Source of the DNA: Hermodice carunculata
Lineage: Eukaryota > Annelida > Polychaeta > Eunicida > Amphinomidae
Reading direction: 5' to 3'
Length of the DNA stretch: 64,000 nt
Assembly (NCBI GenBank): GCA_964020975.1
Contig: OZ026626.1
Span: forward strand, 11,459,060 to 11,523,059
In this document: piece by piece, positions 63,585-64,000 of the stretch
Layout: every line of letters starts with the position of its first letter
How positions within the stretch are numbered: position 1 is the first letter of the stretch
Notes under the pieces: generated by a model
Told to the model about the DNA's origin: nothing
What the model saw: only the letters and a program-made list of their open reading frames with translations
Databases searched by the model: none
Made by a program: the position numbers and the translations under genes

Positions 63585-64000
63585 CTGAAAGATACATATT
63601 TCATGTTAACTGTTCACAGTTTGATTCTCTGCCTGAATGAAAATTCGTTTGCAGTATTGTTAACATGAAATACATGCAGACCGTTATTTGGGATATCTTC
63701 AACATACACATTTTTATTTCATTTCAAATTTGTTAATGTAAAAATTCTACTTTAATATTGAAATTATATACTTTGACAAAAACGAATTACCTCTTGCACA
63801 TATTCTGATATTACCACTAACTATCAAATTCGTGGTGTTTTTTGGTTTAGTAGAAGCCTTGATCGGTAACAGTTGATCGGCAAATCTATAGTTCAGCTTT
63901 ACATTTTGTAGATAATTCCTATTTGTATGCCCAAGGGTTTACAATTGTTTTTAGTGTAAAGCCTGGCGATTTCCAAGTATTTTGGACCATCAAACATTTA

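Overview
This window looks like a piece of a large, AT-rich, intron-rich animal genome. There are no operon-like runs of open frames. Instead there are short exons with GT..AG borders, long (TA)n, (GA)n, (CTT)n and (AAT)n tracts, and many decayed interspersed repeats. The repeat types (Penelope-like retroelements with an N/D-F-S-x-L-Y-T reverse-transcriptase motif, a modular repeat ending in an AGCTGAGC-type palindrome, and GACCTTCA-rich repeats) remind me of marine lophotrochozoans, especially molluscs. That placement is an inference from memory, not a search result.

The only host genes I can support are two related class A (rhodopsin-family) G-protein-coupled receptor genes, arranged in tandem and both on the minus strand. 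Gene A occupies the left end. One exon carries an extracellular segment plus the start of TM1 (10733-11257), the next carries the end of TM1 and TM2 (6235-6356), and the third carries TM3 (4232-4356); the rest lies beyond the left edge. Gene B occupies the right third: TM3 (63460-63584), TM4 (59314-59437), TM5 (52287-52479), TM6-TM7 (50394-50592) and possibly a tiny C-terminal exon near 47.2 kb; its first exons lie beyond the right edge. The TM3 exons of A and B have the same length (125 bp) and phase and share 33 of 41 residues, so they are paralogues. Gene A is clean in every junction visible here. Gene B has three single-base phase problems, so it is either a young pseudogene or carries sequence errors.

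The 36 kb between the genes, and the introns, are filled by transposable-element remains. 13.3-14.1, 19.6-20.8, 40.3-42.0 and 49.1-49.8 kb hold Penelope-like fragments. 33.6-37.1 kb holds a nearly full-length but decayed LINE, with LINE pieces at 16.6-18.2 kb (minus) and 14.2-14.5 kb. tRNA-derived SINEs lie at 20.2, 37.3, 37.5 and 57.5 kb. A modular repeat family (called R1 here) occurs at seven loci. A family of non-autonomous DNA elements (called T here) has long terminal inverted repeats flanked by TA (21.0-22.9, 32.8-33.5, 60.1-61.5 kb, plus isolated ends). The clearest structural events are a Penelope-like element inserted into an R1 repeat with an exact 8-bp target duplication (40316-40323 / 41993-42000), and the three T elements whose inverted ends can be paired by eye.
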